NCBI GenBank assembly: GCA_008933995.1
Contig: WARS01000036.1
Coordinates: 666,001 to 730,000, forward strand
Direction of reading: 5' to 3'
Length of the DNA: 64,000 nt
From: Datnioides undecimradiatus
Taxonomy: Eukaryota > Chordata > Actinopteri > Lobotiformes > Datnioididae
A program made the translations under genes and the position numbers. Positions 12,691-25,229 of this stretch are shown here, piece after piece. Position 1 is the first letter of the stretch, and each line of letters starts with the position of its first letter. The notes beneath the pieces are model-generated. The model was not told where the DNA came from. It did not search any database and saw only the letters and a program-made list of their open reading frames with translations.

Positions 12691-15600
12691 TTAGTATCCT
12701 TGTAGTCCATTGTAAATCTTCTGTACAGAGCCCTGCTTCAACAGGCTCCGAATACCTGCAACAACAAAACAACACCTGTCAGCGACAGCAACAATAAGAA
12801 CAGACATTATCCAATATCACACAGACTCTGCCGCTGATCCAACCAATGGACATACGTTTGCCTTTCTCCACAATTTAGCATATACCCACTGTGAGGAGGC
12901 CTGCCACTTATGGGTGTGATCATTATTACTGAATCTAATTATGACTCATCGCAAGTGTTTTTCTCTGCACTCAGATCTGTTTGAAATGAAATGAGTCAGC
13001 AAAAAGCAGCCATGCTCACATCTGAGGAACCACATATCTGTGGTGGTTTGTCATCTCTCATTCCCTTTAAAAGCCAAGTGTGCCGGCACCTGGGACACTG
13101 CTGTTTAGAGTGATAAGGGTCTTTGGCTGGTGGGCTGTCTCACTCTGCTGTCTCTTCTGTTCGTCTTCGTCTTCTGTTCAATGAATAACTCCATTTAACT
13201 GCATATGTCAGGCACACTATACTATACATGAATATACATGTAGGCACTTACTATCTGAATAATGATAGATCAACACACATCCCACTGGTGACTGTGAGAT
13301 GTAAGTCAGTACACTGACTCATAACAGTTCTAGCTGCTGTACCAGTCAGTTGCATTCAGGAACAGCAGACACAGTCTTTTAAACCACTGTCCTTTAAAAT
13401 AAGTCAGGGAGTAAGGAAGTGTTTCTCCAGCACTGATCCCGAAGAGGACCAGTGCCCCAGTGAGTCACTTCATCCTCACCATCTTTCTGCTGTTCATCTA
13501 GCTGTGTCTGAGGGAACTCCACATCGAAGGTAATGATGAGGGAACCTCTGATGTTGACGTTGTCAAAGTTCGGCAGGCCCTCTCCTTTCTTCCACATTCT
13601 TGCACCGGGCTTGGTGATCTTATCTCTGACTATATGGACCTGTCAGGAAAGACGATGGAACCACTTTCACATTCAGTATATAATAATATAAAACTTTACA
13701 CAGTCCTTTACCAGCTTTCAATAGTCTGAGTTCAGAAACATCACAGTGGACATATTCAGACAGCTCTGACAAAACACCAAGAGTGATATGAACCTTGTGT
13801 CCGTCCAAATGTACAATGTCCATTTCAAAGCCGACCAGTGCCTCCACCAGGGAGATGGTGACGTTGGTGTAGAGGTCATCTCCTCTGCGTTCAAACACAG
13901 GATGTCTAAAAAAAGAAAAGCATCCCCGTATCATCTTCCTGTCTCTCAGCAGTTTGGAATACAGCAGGTATTTTGTTGCACACCACGGACGCAAAGCAAA
14001 GCTTATTCATACTTCAACACTTTGATGCGGAAGCGTAGATCTCCAGGTTCGCCATCAATGTGAGGTTCCCCTGTGGTCACATACAAGATGTTAACAACAG
14101 ATAATATCTGAAAAACATACAGAGTGATGTAAAAGAAACTTCAGGTCAACTTACCTTCTCCGATGAAAGGGTACTCCATTTCATCTCTCACTCCCTGTTC
14201 GATTTCTACCTCCAAGGTTCTCTCTTCATTTACCAGCCTGTGGTTGAGAAGACGTATTACACAGGTCATGTGATCTTAAGTTTGCAAACTTTCTTCTCTA
14301 ATTACTAGTGGTGATTAGAATGCACTGCTGCCCATTACAATAGTCACAGCAACAGTCAAAAGTAATTTGGACCATGATGGACTTGGTTCCTGGTTTGGGT
14401 CTCAGTTGCTTGGAACTGGGTGGACCCCTTGAACTCAATAACTAGATACTCCTCAGACTGTATTATCAGTTTGAGGCTTGATCACACTGACTTTAAGATG
14501 TGACGTGTGTTTCCAACATAACTGAGGATGGCGATGTCAGGGTCTTACTTGACATTGGGACACTCATCGCACACCATCTCCTGTGTCATTTGGAAGCGGC
14601 CGGGCCCGAGTTGCGTCGTCCTCATTTCCTGCCTGCAGTTACACTTCCTTTTGCCGGGTGCTTCTTTGGCTATAGGTTTGTTACGCACCACCTGTGCAAC
14701 AAGGCAGTTTTAGAAAGAAACATAATAAAGAGTGCAGGTTATTCATTTAGAGAACACAGTTTTCTACTCACCTCAACAAAGTTCCCAGAATACACCTCTT
14801 CTAGCGTGACCTCCAGGTCTAGTATGATGTCATTTCCTCTGGGAATGTTCCTGTCCTGTTGCTGGCGGTTGCCTCCAAACATGAAGCCGAAGTCGCCAAA
14901 GAAGCTACAAAAGGAGGAATATTAGCAGCAGTAGCATGAGTGGGCTTCTTTAGAAGTCCAGACACAGGTAAACACAACATGTGATCTGTGATTCCATTTA
15001 GCATCAGTCTGGTTCTAAAACACATATTGAATACCAGTCCAGTTAAAGTCCACGTTTTTACAGCAACTGTCTCAAAAACAATCTTTATCATGTAGAATGA
15101 TTGCGTCACGCTGACACAGAGCCAGTATGAGACTCAATACTCAAGACAATGCCAGCAGTTTTGATACAGGTGTTTGGATAAAAAGGAGGCTAGTTCTGGT
15201 GGAAACTGTTCACACAGATCTGCGATTAATCCAATTAAACTATTACACTGGTTCAAAACAAGCAAAGTCATTTTTCAAACCTATGATCCCGACAAACATA
15301 ATGGATTCACCCCAAAAAAAATTCTGTCAAAGATTTGGCAAATGTGACCAACTTATCTGGATGCTGGACAGTTTTAAGATCAAGTCAGAAACCAACCTGG
15401 AGAAGATATCGTTGTGCGAACCGTGGTGGCCCTCTTTGAGTCCATCTTCTCCATAGGCGTCGTACTGTTTTCTTTTCTCCTCATCTGAGAGCACCTACAA
15501 ACAAACAGCCTGTCCTTAGAACAACAACATAAAACATTGTTTTTATTCACACCGGTGTGCAGGTGCAGACTGGTTAGTGAGAGTGTTCCCTGTGGGCAGT

Positions 15601-16971
15601 GTACAGCTCTGTGTTGTAACACTGGTAGCTGGCAACACTGGATTGTTTTTGTCTCAGCGGTTAATTTGTTGGTGCCTGTTGTTTCAGCCTGAATTTGGCT
15701 TATCAAATTGGGGTCGCTTGACAACAGATTCCCAGGTTGCTTTTGTTGCCAGCCCAGCCCTGCAGCGCCATAGTAACCTCTTCAACACAATGTAACCCAA
15801 TACAACTATGTCACGAAACACAACCCCACACATTAACATGTCTTTCAATACAAAAGCTGTATTATTTGTATACTGCGTTGCATCTGAATGCACAGGCGTT
15901 AATCACAATCACGTGACAAATCACTATCGTTTTCAGGATCAACGTGAACGTTTGACACGGAAACACCTGCAAAACCTCTCCACCCCCTGTTATCCACGTC
16001 TGGTTTTCCTGAATGCCAGCTGTGCTGCGTACCAGCCAATCAGATGCAGCCACACGGTACAGTCAACCAATCATCGTGACCGTACCATTTCCAACAACAA
16101 CCAAAGAGCTAGCGTTCAAAAGACTTTTGTATCGGTTCCGATTCCGCATACAGCCACATATTTCCATACATAACATACATATACTCCCTGGTCGTCATAT
16201 AAATATACATCTTTTCAATTCAGTAGAAATTAACTTTCCGTAATGCCAGCCGTCACTGGTATCAAGCACACAGCATTTACAATTCACCCACCTCATAAGC
16301 TGCCCCCAAATCTGCAAATTTATCTTGAGCCTTGGGGTCGTCCGGGTTTCTGTCGGGGTGTAACTGGAGTGCCAGCTTCCTGTAGGCCTTCTTGATGTCC
16401 CTGATTGATGCAGTCTTGCTCACCCCCAAGATCTTATAGAAATCTCGCCTACAAGATAGAGGGGGCTCACTGAGTTTAAGGACGACACAAAGGAACGTGA
16501 CAAGAGCAAAATGTACTAGAAAAGACGAAACGTTAGCTGGGTCACACAGCTGTTACCCAATACTGCTGCCTTCACTGAGTGAATGACTGTGATGAAGAGC
16601 CAGCTAGCTAGCTGTAGCAACTGATTTGTTTCCTTGTTATGAAAGCTCCTTGCTAACTAACACAGCTAGCCATCCAAAAACTGTTACAGCCGGGAGGGGT
16701 GGTGGCTGAATGTTAACGCTGAGCTAAAATCGTCTAAACATAACTAAACACCTATTAGCAAGTTAGCTCAATGTGTCAACCTTCAGTCCACTCCACACAT
16801 GTAGAACAGGTCTAGACCAATCACAGTGAAACATGTGTACCACCTGGCGATGCTCTTTCACCGCTGTGCTCGTACTCCCCGAGCACAACCGACTTACCCC
16901 GCAAGCACCGCCGTGATAACATAAAGGAGCAGGCAGCATACATTGCAGAGATTCATCCCTTTGGTAGCCAT
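12691..16971 (-). CDS. dnajb11: DnaJ homolog subfamily B member 11 (ERdj3), ER co-chaperone
   Basis: This is a luminal ER Hsp40 that delivers unfolded clients to BiP/HSPA5 and stimulates its ATPase. Ten coding exons on the minus strand: 16898-16971, 16292-16448, 15397-15494, 14772-14904, 14549-14691, 14155-14237, 14013-14070, 13794-13905, 13480-13639 and 12691-12755. They sum to 360 aa (human is 358). Exon 1 encodes a hydrophobic signal peptide (residues 1 to about 23). The J domain covers about 25-90 with the HPD triad at 55-57. A Gly/Phe-rich linker follows, then the substrate-binding domain with the cysteine pairs C171/C173 and C195/C198. The C-terminus is LQGY. Start ATG 16971 is chosen because it opens the signal peptide; a second Met at codon 6 is possible. 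The exon 8 donor (AAG|gttcat) is weak. It lies head-to-head with tbccd1, as in human. Confidence 0.96.
16036..16054 (+). promoter_or_regulatory. ERSE-like motif in dnajb11 intron 2
   Basis: CCAAT, nine bases, then CCACA differs by one base from the ER-stress element CCAAT-N9-CCACG. DNAJB11 is a known unfolded-protein-response target. The motif is intronic rather than in the promoter and a second CCAATCA lies 22 bases on, so its role is uncertain. Confidence 0.25.
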
Positions 16972-17487
16972 AGGACGCTGTATTTCCAAAGGAGGTAGCA
17001 AAAGAACAACCGGCTTTGAAGGGTTGGATCCCGCTGCCAGTCACAAGGCTTCTTCCTCCTGTCAGAGAAAGCCCGCCCACTGGACGGCTGAAAATCCGCC
17101 TCTCGGTTCAAACCCCGCCCACCTTAAAAGGAACACTTCTCACTTTCTCCATGACTGTAGCGCCAGTTGTTGCAGTCTGTGCCGGTTTGCTCGGAAGTGT
17201 TTTATGAATGAATCTAACTACGGCAAAAATGATATTGCTTACTGTATGAGAACGTTCGCTGGTGCGGTCTGAAGCGCGCCCCCGCGAGCTGCGCGCGACG
17301 GATGTGAGTTCAGCTCTCAGTGGAGAGGAGGGCGCCAAATAGGAAAGACGGCAGGTGTGCATCCGACTTTTGGTTCTGCCTCTAATCACAACAAACCACA
17401 TCAGCAGCGGGACTTCCTTTCACATATGAGTGACGGGACCCATCGGGACAGAGCATCGCGTTGCCTGGACGAAGGGAAAGGCTAAAG
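16972..17487. promoter_or_regulatory. Bidirectional promoter region dnajb11/tbccd1
   Basis: The two genes diverge from this CpG-rich interval. It has GC boxes (CCCGCCC near 17070 and CCCCGCCC near 17113) and a dense CpG patch at about 17270-17302. A donor-like AAAG|gtatga at 17487/17488 probably ends the noncoding first exon of tbccd1. No TATA box is visible. The same divergent arrangement exists at human 3q27. Confidence 0.65.
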
Positions 17488-18092
17488 GTATGAGCAGGGC
17501 ACAGTTCGGGCGCAGTCAGGGCACAGTCTCTCAGCCTCCTCTTCCTTGCTAGCCGCGCTAGCTAACGGTAGCTAAGTTAGCCCGAGTTTTGTGAAGTTTA
17601 CTCTTAAAAATCATTCACTCATTCCTCCAGCTGTCAAGCAGCATTCACATCCCGTCGTAACAAAAAGTGAGTTTTGTACTCATTCGTGTACTGTCTGAGT
17701 GGATTAATGTTAGCAAAGAGGCATCTTTGTTAATCTAGCGTGTGAAAACTGTTATTATCAAACCGAGTCAGGTGTTGATGACATCAACAGCCTGGTTGCC
17801 AGTTGTCATGGAAGCATCAAGGCGTCACTGCAGGAGACGTTTGCAACCATGTTAAATAAACCTCATATTAAATGTTATCAGACGACTTTGTGTTATTGTC
17901 ATGGTGCTGTAGTGGCACGGTCGGCTTTAGTACCCCCCGCAGTAAATGCACTCTGATGCCATCTGATTCAAAAATTTGACCTTTGGCTGAGGAACTGTGA
18001 CATACTTGCTTGGATTGCCTTCTCAGGCTGTGAAATAACTGTTTACCAGTGTATCATGTGTCAGACATGTATTTACTTTCTTCTGTGCAGAG

Positions 18093-21053
18093 ATGGAGGC
18101 GGACAGTGTGAGCATATGGCCACGCATGGAACCCTTCTTACTGGGTGCACTGCAGGTGAACATCACCTTTTACATCTATTAATGATAATATCATCCAGTG
18201 TATGTTGTGAAATAACCGGGGTTAATGCCACTGTAGGTTGCCCCCTCCTCCAAGCTCAGCCTGCATTATCTTCGCAAGATGGCGATCTATGTGCGGACAC
18301 GGGAGGGCTGCTTCCCCATTCTGGGCTGGCCCATGTGGAGGCACATTGCCTGTGGAAAGTTACAGCTTCCAGAAGATCTTGCATGGCTCTACTTTGAGAC
18401 CTTTGACCTTCTCATGGGCCATACTCCAGAGGAGAGGTTGGAGTGGGCTGAGTATCTCTCCCAGTGCTCTTCCAAAAGCGAGCTGGACCAACAAAGGAAC
18501 AAGGTAAGGTGGAGTATAATTTATTTAAAGATTAAGCGTGCAAATGGCTCAATTTCCCCGAGAATGTATCAGTAGCTCACTGTCTCAGATAACAGCAGTT
18601 TTGGACTGTGTCTGACTCTTTCATGAGGGTGTGCTGTTCATTGTATTGTTGTTTTGCCCCAGGCTGACGTAAAGGAGCTTCTCACCGACATGCATCCCTT
18701 GTGTCTTTTTCTTCTCTTGATCCCAGCTGTCTGTGGACACGCTGCAGTTCATCCTTTTCCTCTACATCCAGCAGCTGAACCGCGTCTCTCTGCGCACCTC
18801 TCTGATTGGCGAAGAGTGGCCCAGCCATCGCACTCGCTCCCCCTCACCATCAGACCGAGAGGCCAAGACCAGCTCTCAGAACAAGGTCCTTCTTACTGTG
18901 AAGGACAAAACGCAGACTGTCCACATGATTGCTGTCGTCATCTCACTTCTTCATGATGTGACACTTACAGTCCCTTGTTGTTTCTCTTTGGTTTGGCAGA
19001 ACTGGGATGATCAAGCTCACCTGTCATTTGTGCAGAGCCATCTAGCTGAGATTCTGGAGCTGCTGGTGGAACCGGGTCAACTGTCACAATCTGGACAGGC
19101 CCTCAGAGACTGCCAGGTCCGTGGATAGCCCACATACATCCAGAATAAAATAACAGCAGTTGACGTAAAGCACCTATAATCAAATGGTCGCTCATACTCA
19201 CGATGCGCTGTAGCTGATATTACAGTTGTGTTTTGCCAGATTTCCCTGGAGGCTGTGCGGAGCTTGGGCCTGCTCTTGGAAGGCTCAGCTTGCCATGGCA
19301 GAGGTGTCCATCCAGTCCACAGGCTGCTGACCAAAGGCCCACTCCAGACACAAGCTGGCTACTCCACGCTCAGCCACTCCTTCCCTCTGCACAAGCTACT
19401 CTTGTGTCTCCAGAACAGCCTCACACTGAACCCCTTTGGGATAACCGCCTGTCTGCGTTCAGGCAAGAAACTAGCCTGGGCTCAACAAGGTATCCCAAAG
19501 TCCTCTAGAACCAGGTTTTATACCACAGTGTTAATTGTTACAGTCATCACTCTCTCCTCCCGTCTGTGCATTCTAGTTGAGGGGGCCATGAAGAGAGCCA
19601 AAATAGCCCGAAACACCCACCTGGCTCCTCCTGGCAGTAAGATGGTGCTGATGTCCCAGGTCTTCAAACAGACACTGGCTAAAACCTCAGACAAGCTGAC
19701 CGGTGCCAACATCAAAATCCACAGATGTACCGACGCCTTCATATACCTTCTCTCGCCTCTCAGGTGAGGTCAGCTTTCATCGATAGAGATTGTGCTGTGG
19801 ATTTCTTAGGACACAGTTCATCAGTTGTGTTGTTTGGTGTGTTTGCCCCACTCAGATCTGTCAGTGTGGATAAATGCCGCGACAGCACAGTGGTGCTGGG
19901 TCCTGTTGAGACCAGCGTTCACATCCACAGCTGTCAGAATGTGCGGGTGGTGTGTGTAGCCGGCAGGATTGCTGTTGGAGCCTCCTCGTGTTGCACCATC
20001 CATGCCTTGACGCCCACCCGACCCCTGCTCCTGCCTGGAAACTCAGATATTACACTGGGTCCCTTCCACACTTTCTACCCCTCCATTGAGGATCATATGG
20101 CCAGCGTGGGGCTGGCTGTAGTCCCCAATGCCTGGGATCAACCCTTGCTTCTGGGATCCGAGGGCCTCGTCAACCCTTCACTCAACGCATCATCCAACCC
20201 AGACCCCACCTGCTACCGGCTGCTGCCCCCAGCTGAGTTTCACACACTGGTTGTGCCTTTCCAAATGGAGGGTGACACGTGTGAGGTCCCGGGGGGGCTG
20301 CCTCCTGCATATCAGGCAGCGCTTGATGGAAAGCAAAAGAGGATCCAGAACTGGCAAAAGACTGTGATGGAGGCTCGTCTGAACAAGTGAGTAGCAAGCC
20401 AGACCCTTTCCACACAATCATTAACATATAAATCTGTCAGATAGTATTTAAACACTCAGGTGATCTTTGAACATGTGAAAAAGTTGTGTTATTCCACTGT
20501 GCATGCTCTTTTAATTAGTGGAAAGTTATAATGGAACAGCCATTCCAAAAATCAATAAGGATGGGCGTTATCTGCTCAGCTGGAGAGATATTATGGAGTT
20601 CAGTGATGGCACTGGTGTCAGAAAGCTCGCTCCAGGGGCTCTACACTCTGACCCTGACAGGAAGGAAACAACTGCAAAGTCATCATAGTCATCCATCCCA
20701 TGGGGGGAACGATCCATTGCCTTATTTCTGTTTTGCTGGATTTTAACAGTAATTACTCACACATCCCGCCTCTCTCCTGCTCTGTCGTTTGCCTCCTTTG
20801 TCCTCCTGTTGCAAACGATTTCTCATTCATGTTTTCAAGGGAGCAGAAGCGGCAGTTCCAGGAGTTGGTGGAGATGAAGTTCCACGAGTGGCTTCTAGAA
20901 ACGGGGCACAGGCAGGAACTCGACAGCCTCATTCCATCCACGATAGCCTCGTTTAAAGACTCTGATGAGCCCGTGTCAGAGGTGCCACGGGTTAATGAGA
21001 ACAAACACATTAGGACCGGACGGGCCGTCGGACACTCACCCATGGCTTGTTGA
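18093..21053 (+). CDS. tbccd1: TBCC domain-containing protein 1
   Basis: TBCCD1 is related to tubulin cofactor C and acts at the centrosome/basal-body region, where it positions the centrosome and Golgi. Eight coding exons: 18093-18155, 18237-18503, 18727-18885, 19000-19116, 19240-19489, 19577-19763, 19856-20386 and 20840-21053. They total 595 aa (human is 557). The N-terminal part has the family-typical aromatic motif around GWPMWRHIACGKL. A Ser-rich linker lies in exon 4 (coding-exon count). The C-CAP/TBCC beta-helix spans about residues 295-440, in exons 6-7, with the typical short repeats ending in CxxVxVxxCxxS-like strands. A Lys/Arg/Gln-rich helical C-terminus follows. The start is the first ATG after a good acceptor and opens MEADSVSIWP. 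A noncoding exon probably lies near 17400-17487. Its neighbours dnajb11 and crygs match human synteny. Confidence 0.95.
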
Positions 21054-22640
21054 ACTGTGGGGTTAGTCTTGCTTAGATCTCAGCCACCAAGATCATCGTG
21101 CCTGTAAATTAATGTAGCATGACACTACACACGCACAGGGTACACAGGGTCTCCCAGACATTTGGAGCTGCTGTAAGTTAACTTTGTTTGCTGCACAGTA
21201 TTAAATGTGCAGTTTAAACCTTACTATGGCGGGCCCAGAGCTGTTGACGCAGCGTATATCACTTATGTCCTACTTGTTCTTGAGGGCAAGGCTGGTATTG
21301 GCTACTTTATAACTCATTCTTCAGAGGAAGGCAGCTAAGTCTTAAACCTGTCTGAGCCAAGTAGGGAGTGGACTGGCATGTTGTAAAACGACATTGCAAG
21401 CAGTGCTCTGTTGATGGGAGCTCATAAATACACAAGTGAAGCATCTGTGAAGTCACCATAGGCTTTTAGATTAACACGATGCTTTATTTATTGCTACTTT
21501 TGGAGACAGGAAAGCAGACTTTAATTGAAAACCGAGGGTTCAGCTGAGGAGGATCAGCCTGCGACTGGCTGACTGAGCTATTATAGTGTTGTCTTGATGC
21601 AGTCAGAGCTTCAAATGTACAATAATTCTCCAAACATACATTAGGATGCACAGTCAATACTTAAAGCACTTGCGACTGGTCACTACTTTAGTTAGAGCTG
21701 TGACTCAGTTCCCAGAAAACCATGACTGTTGTGACCACATTGGCTCTCTGCTGTACAGTCTGGAGACTCTGCACACTATTTTCTGTAAAAAGTGTATTTT
21801 CAGTAAGCATTTACACGTGCATTTAAACGGAGAAAGTAGATGATGAATGAATTTAGCACTTTGGGAATGAAGGACATGTTAGTGAATCTACCGTAACTCA
21901 CTCAGGTCAGAATGTGTAGTGGTGGTGAGCAGGTTGTATTTTATTGCAGCACGCCTATGAGTGATGATGATACAGCAGGTGTTTTGGCCCGCTCTCAACA
22001 GGAAATGTTTCCTGTGACAGCAGCGATGGCGGAAGGGCGGCAACGAGTAAAACGAGAGCGCAGCGTCAGTTTTTAATTTCATCAGTGAACTGAAGCAGCT
22101 GATCTGTTGCTGTGCCGGATGAGGTCAGCAACTTGGGCAACATCAGTGGCCAGATGTATGTTTACTTTTCTATGAATCCGCCTGTATGAATATGTAAATT
22201 TTAGCATTACAGTAAGATTATTTTTCATAAACATACCTTGCCTCCTGTACCATTTTTAGCATTTAACGCCTTCAAGTGTACTTCAGACCTCCAGCTTCCT
22301 GTCTCCACACTTTCCACTCATTATCAAATTTGAACTTTTCACTGATTAGAAATATGCATTACATACAACACAACTGCTGCGTGTCTTCAAGGCAGCATTT
22401 TATGAGTTAAGGGAAGACGGACTTGATGAAATGTTCTATAATATTACTGTCAAACTTTTCAAAATGCTGGGATGTGTCTTCTCACTTTCAAGACGTGATA
22501 ACACTGTCAGGTGTCTTACTGCTGTTGCTCACTGTAAAAACCTTACCCTGTCATTTCAACACCATCACATCTATGCAGCTACTATATGAAGAGCACAATA
22601 TAGTTTTGTAATTATTAAAAAAGTGAATAAAGGTTTTCGC
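21054..22640 (+). other. tbccd1: tbccd1 3' UTR
   Basis: This noncoding stretch follows the stop codon and reaches the first canonical AATAAA at 22626-22631. Nothing else is recognised in it. Confidence 0.55.
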
Positions 22641-23280
22641 TAAGACCGGGTCATCTGCTGCTTATTGTTCTCAATACTGTGGCTTTACCTTCAGCAAAGC
22701 AATATGAATGAATGTTTACAGACAGTTCAACACTTACATCTGTGGTCACGCAGTACCATACTCCACACTTCTGTTTTGAGTATTCTAACTTAATGCCACT
22801 GAATGTCCTTTGTGCATGTATTTGCCACAGTAGTAACATCAAGCTTTGCTGCTCCACACTTCCAAAGTGGCTCATGAGCTTACAAAACATAAGCGTAGTC
22901 AGCCCTACGGTAAATCATTTCAATTTGTTCCAGATTGGCTTTTTTTTGGGGGGGGGGATATCATTTTACTTGACTAAAACCTCAGAGTTCTTCTTACCCC
23001 AGTGGACATTGCTCTATCTGGATTCATCCATAAGGCAGAAATAAGTCATGAGTTGGCAGGTCCTCACCAGGTGGGGGCAAACTGGTGGAGCTGGCATGTG
23101 TAACATGGTGCGAGAGCTGGAGCAGGGGGCTGGGCACTGGACCCAGCCAGTAGAGAAGTGGGGTCAATGGACGCTTACCATGCCCGGCCATTATGCCGTA
23201 ATCCTTCCTCGCTTTTCTGGAAAAACTGAATAGCACTAGAATCACTGACTCAATTTTTGGATCTCATTTTCATGACAAAG
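22641..23280. other. tbccd1-crygs intergenic region
   Basis: There is no supported gene. It holds a T8G10 homopolymer junction near 22940-22958 and a G-rich stretch at about 23070-23160 without recognisable coding sense. Confidence 0.5.
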
Positions 23281-23282
23281 CG

Positions 23283-23343
23283 ATTGTTCCCCCATTGCCT
23301 CCACTGTTGCTGTTGATAAACGTGGGAAAGCGGGCATATAAAA
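23283..23343 (+). promoter_or_regulatory. crygs: crygs lens-type promoter (SOX/MAF-like sites and TATA box)
   Basis: A perfect TATAAAA lies at 23337-23343, about 90 bp before the ATG. Upstream are ATTGTT (SOX-type core, 23283-23288) and TGCTG (MAF half-site, 23308-23312). Gamma-crystallin promoters are known to combine a TATA box with SOX and large-MAF sites, so the arrangement fits. Factor binding is inferred. Confidence 0.55.
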
Positions 23344-23431
23344 GGGACTGGTGAGGGGCCAGCGCAATATCGAGACCTCAGGGGAACCATCACTTAACAT
23401 CACCAAGGCTATCCCACACAGTGCATCCAAG

Positions 23432-24858
23432 ATGGGCAGGGTGAGTTGAGACATAGTGGGACTGGAACTTCCATAGAGTCAGGTAACGCTGTGACGTAGA
23501 TTAGGTATGAATGTATGGGTTTAGGTAGCGTGCACTGCCCTGTGGACATCATTGGGGTTTGAACCTGTGTTGACTTGGTTTTCAGGTGAAGCAGGTTTCA
23601 GTGCTGCTGACTGGACAGACTAGTTTTTTGCAGTGCTCTGTTTTGATGGCTCCAGACAGCTGGAGGTTAAAGCAGCACAGTCTGTTCAAACACTGAGAAA
23701 ACATTGCCAAAATAAGCGCCTCTGCAATGTCTGACACACCTTTGGTGGGAATCAGGCGGACTTTGGTGGATGAACCCATGATGTGAACTCTGGAAGAGAG
23801 CTGAGACTCCAATGTGTTGTCCCCCAGATTATCTTCTATGAGGACAAGAACTTCCAGGGCCGCCGCTATGAATGTGACAGCGACTGCTCGGATTTCCACA
23901 CCTACCTGAGCCGCTGCAACTCCATCCGTGTGGAGAGTGGGGCCTGGGTGGTGTACGAGAGGCCCAACTACACAGGCTACCAGTATGTCTTGACAACGGG
24001 GGAGTACCCAGAGTACCAGCGCTGGATGGGCCTCAATGACCGCCTCTGCTCCTGCAAGATGATCCACTTTGTAAGTCAGCCATATTGCATGCGATGTGAT
24101 CTGCCGCTGATGCTAAGCTCAGACGTAAAACCAACGGATGAACACGTCAAAGAGGTCATGCTATGGTGTTAATGTTACCACTGACTGCAGGGCTTTGTCA
24201 ATGTAGACCAATACCCGGTCAGTCCATTTGTATGATCGGGCTCTGGTCCAACCGACCCATAGCCTGCAGGCAGATTTAGGGACACCACTCATATAAAAAT
24301 CAATCTAGTTAGTACAAACTGCATGTGTACAGTTTTGTACTATTTATAAAGGCATGGTAGTGTGAGCAAACAGAATTCAAATAATGAGGGATGGTGTTTG
24401 ATTAAAGTCAGTTATCTAATTGATGTCGTACACCGCGCCAGATATACTGAGAACACTCACTGTGACGCTCCCATCACTGTGAGAGCTAACTCAAATGTGT
24501 ATTGAGTGCTACAAACACATTTTCCTTTCATTCAAGTCTCATTTCCCTGAATATCCCTCCCTTGCTTCCTTCTATCACCTCCCAGACCAGTGGCGCCCTG
24601 TACAAGATGCAGCTGTATGAGAAGGCAGACTTCGGGGGTCAGGTCTTTGAGGCCACCGAGGACTGTCCCTCACTTCTGGAGAAATTCCGCTTGAGGGAGG
24701 TCAACTCCTGCAAGGTCTTTGACGGCTGGTGGGTATTCTATGAGCGGCCCAACTACCAAGGACGCCAGTACTTCCTGGAGAAAGGGGAATACCGCAAGCC
24801 TGGCGACTGGGGTGCCGTCAGTTCTACCGTCCAGTCCTTCAGGCGCTTCACTGAGTGA
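23432..24858 (+). CDS. crygs: Gamma-S crystallin (beta/gamma-crystallin, lens)
   Basis: This is a structural lens protein of the beta/gamma superfamily. Three exons show the classic gamma-crystallin plan: 23432-23440 (only three codons, MGR), 23828-24070 (first pair of Greek-key motifs, 81 aa) and 24586-24858 (second pair, 90 aa plus stop). The total is 174 aa (human gamma-S is 178). Greek-key signatures are visible as [40 protein letters not shown] and [21 protein letters not shown]. The tandem position beside tbccd1 and dnajb11 equals the human CRYGS locus, which supports gamma-S rather than another gamma or gamma-M paralogue. The poly(A) signal AATAAA is at 24943-24948. Confidence 0.94.
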
Positions 24859-24942
24859 TTTGAACCATCCCACACATCGAAAGAAAATGAAGAACGAAAC
24901 CATTTTATTGGCTATTTAGTGATTTTGAACTGAGGTCTAACA

Positions 24943-24948
24943 AATAAA
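24943..24948 (+). terminator. crygs: crygs poly(A) signal
   Basis: AATAAA lies 85 bp past the crygs stop codon. The opposing lcmt2 signal is only about 60 bp further on. Confidence 0.75.
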
Positions 24949-25004
24949 AACCTGTCCAGTAAGCACACCTGACACATTTCTTTGGATTTTCCATACACGA
25001 GTGG

Positions 25005-25010
25005 TTTATT
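25005..25010 (-). terminator. lcmt2: Candidate lcmt2 poly(A) signal
   Basis: AATAAA on the minus strand lies 220 bp past the lcmt2 stop codon, immediately facing the crygs signal. Confidence 0.6.
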
Positions 25011-25229
25011 GTCTTTTGAACCTTTTGTGCCCTTACATCTCATCCATCCACACTTCAGTGAACAGTAGCACTTATCTGGAGCTTTCAGCTGGCCTGATGT
25101 AAGCTCTTATCCCGCTTTGACCTTATCCTGTCTGCAAAGTCCAGTGGTCAGTTTGGATTGCAGAAACTCCTTAGGTTAAGTCTCTGCTTAGAGTTGGTTA
25201 ACAGTTTCATAGAAACTGTTTAAGATACG

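Noticed and set aside
13788-14063. Plus-strand frame over dnajb11 exons 7-8
   Set aside because: It is antisense to coding exons and crosses two splice junctions of the real gene.
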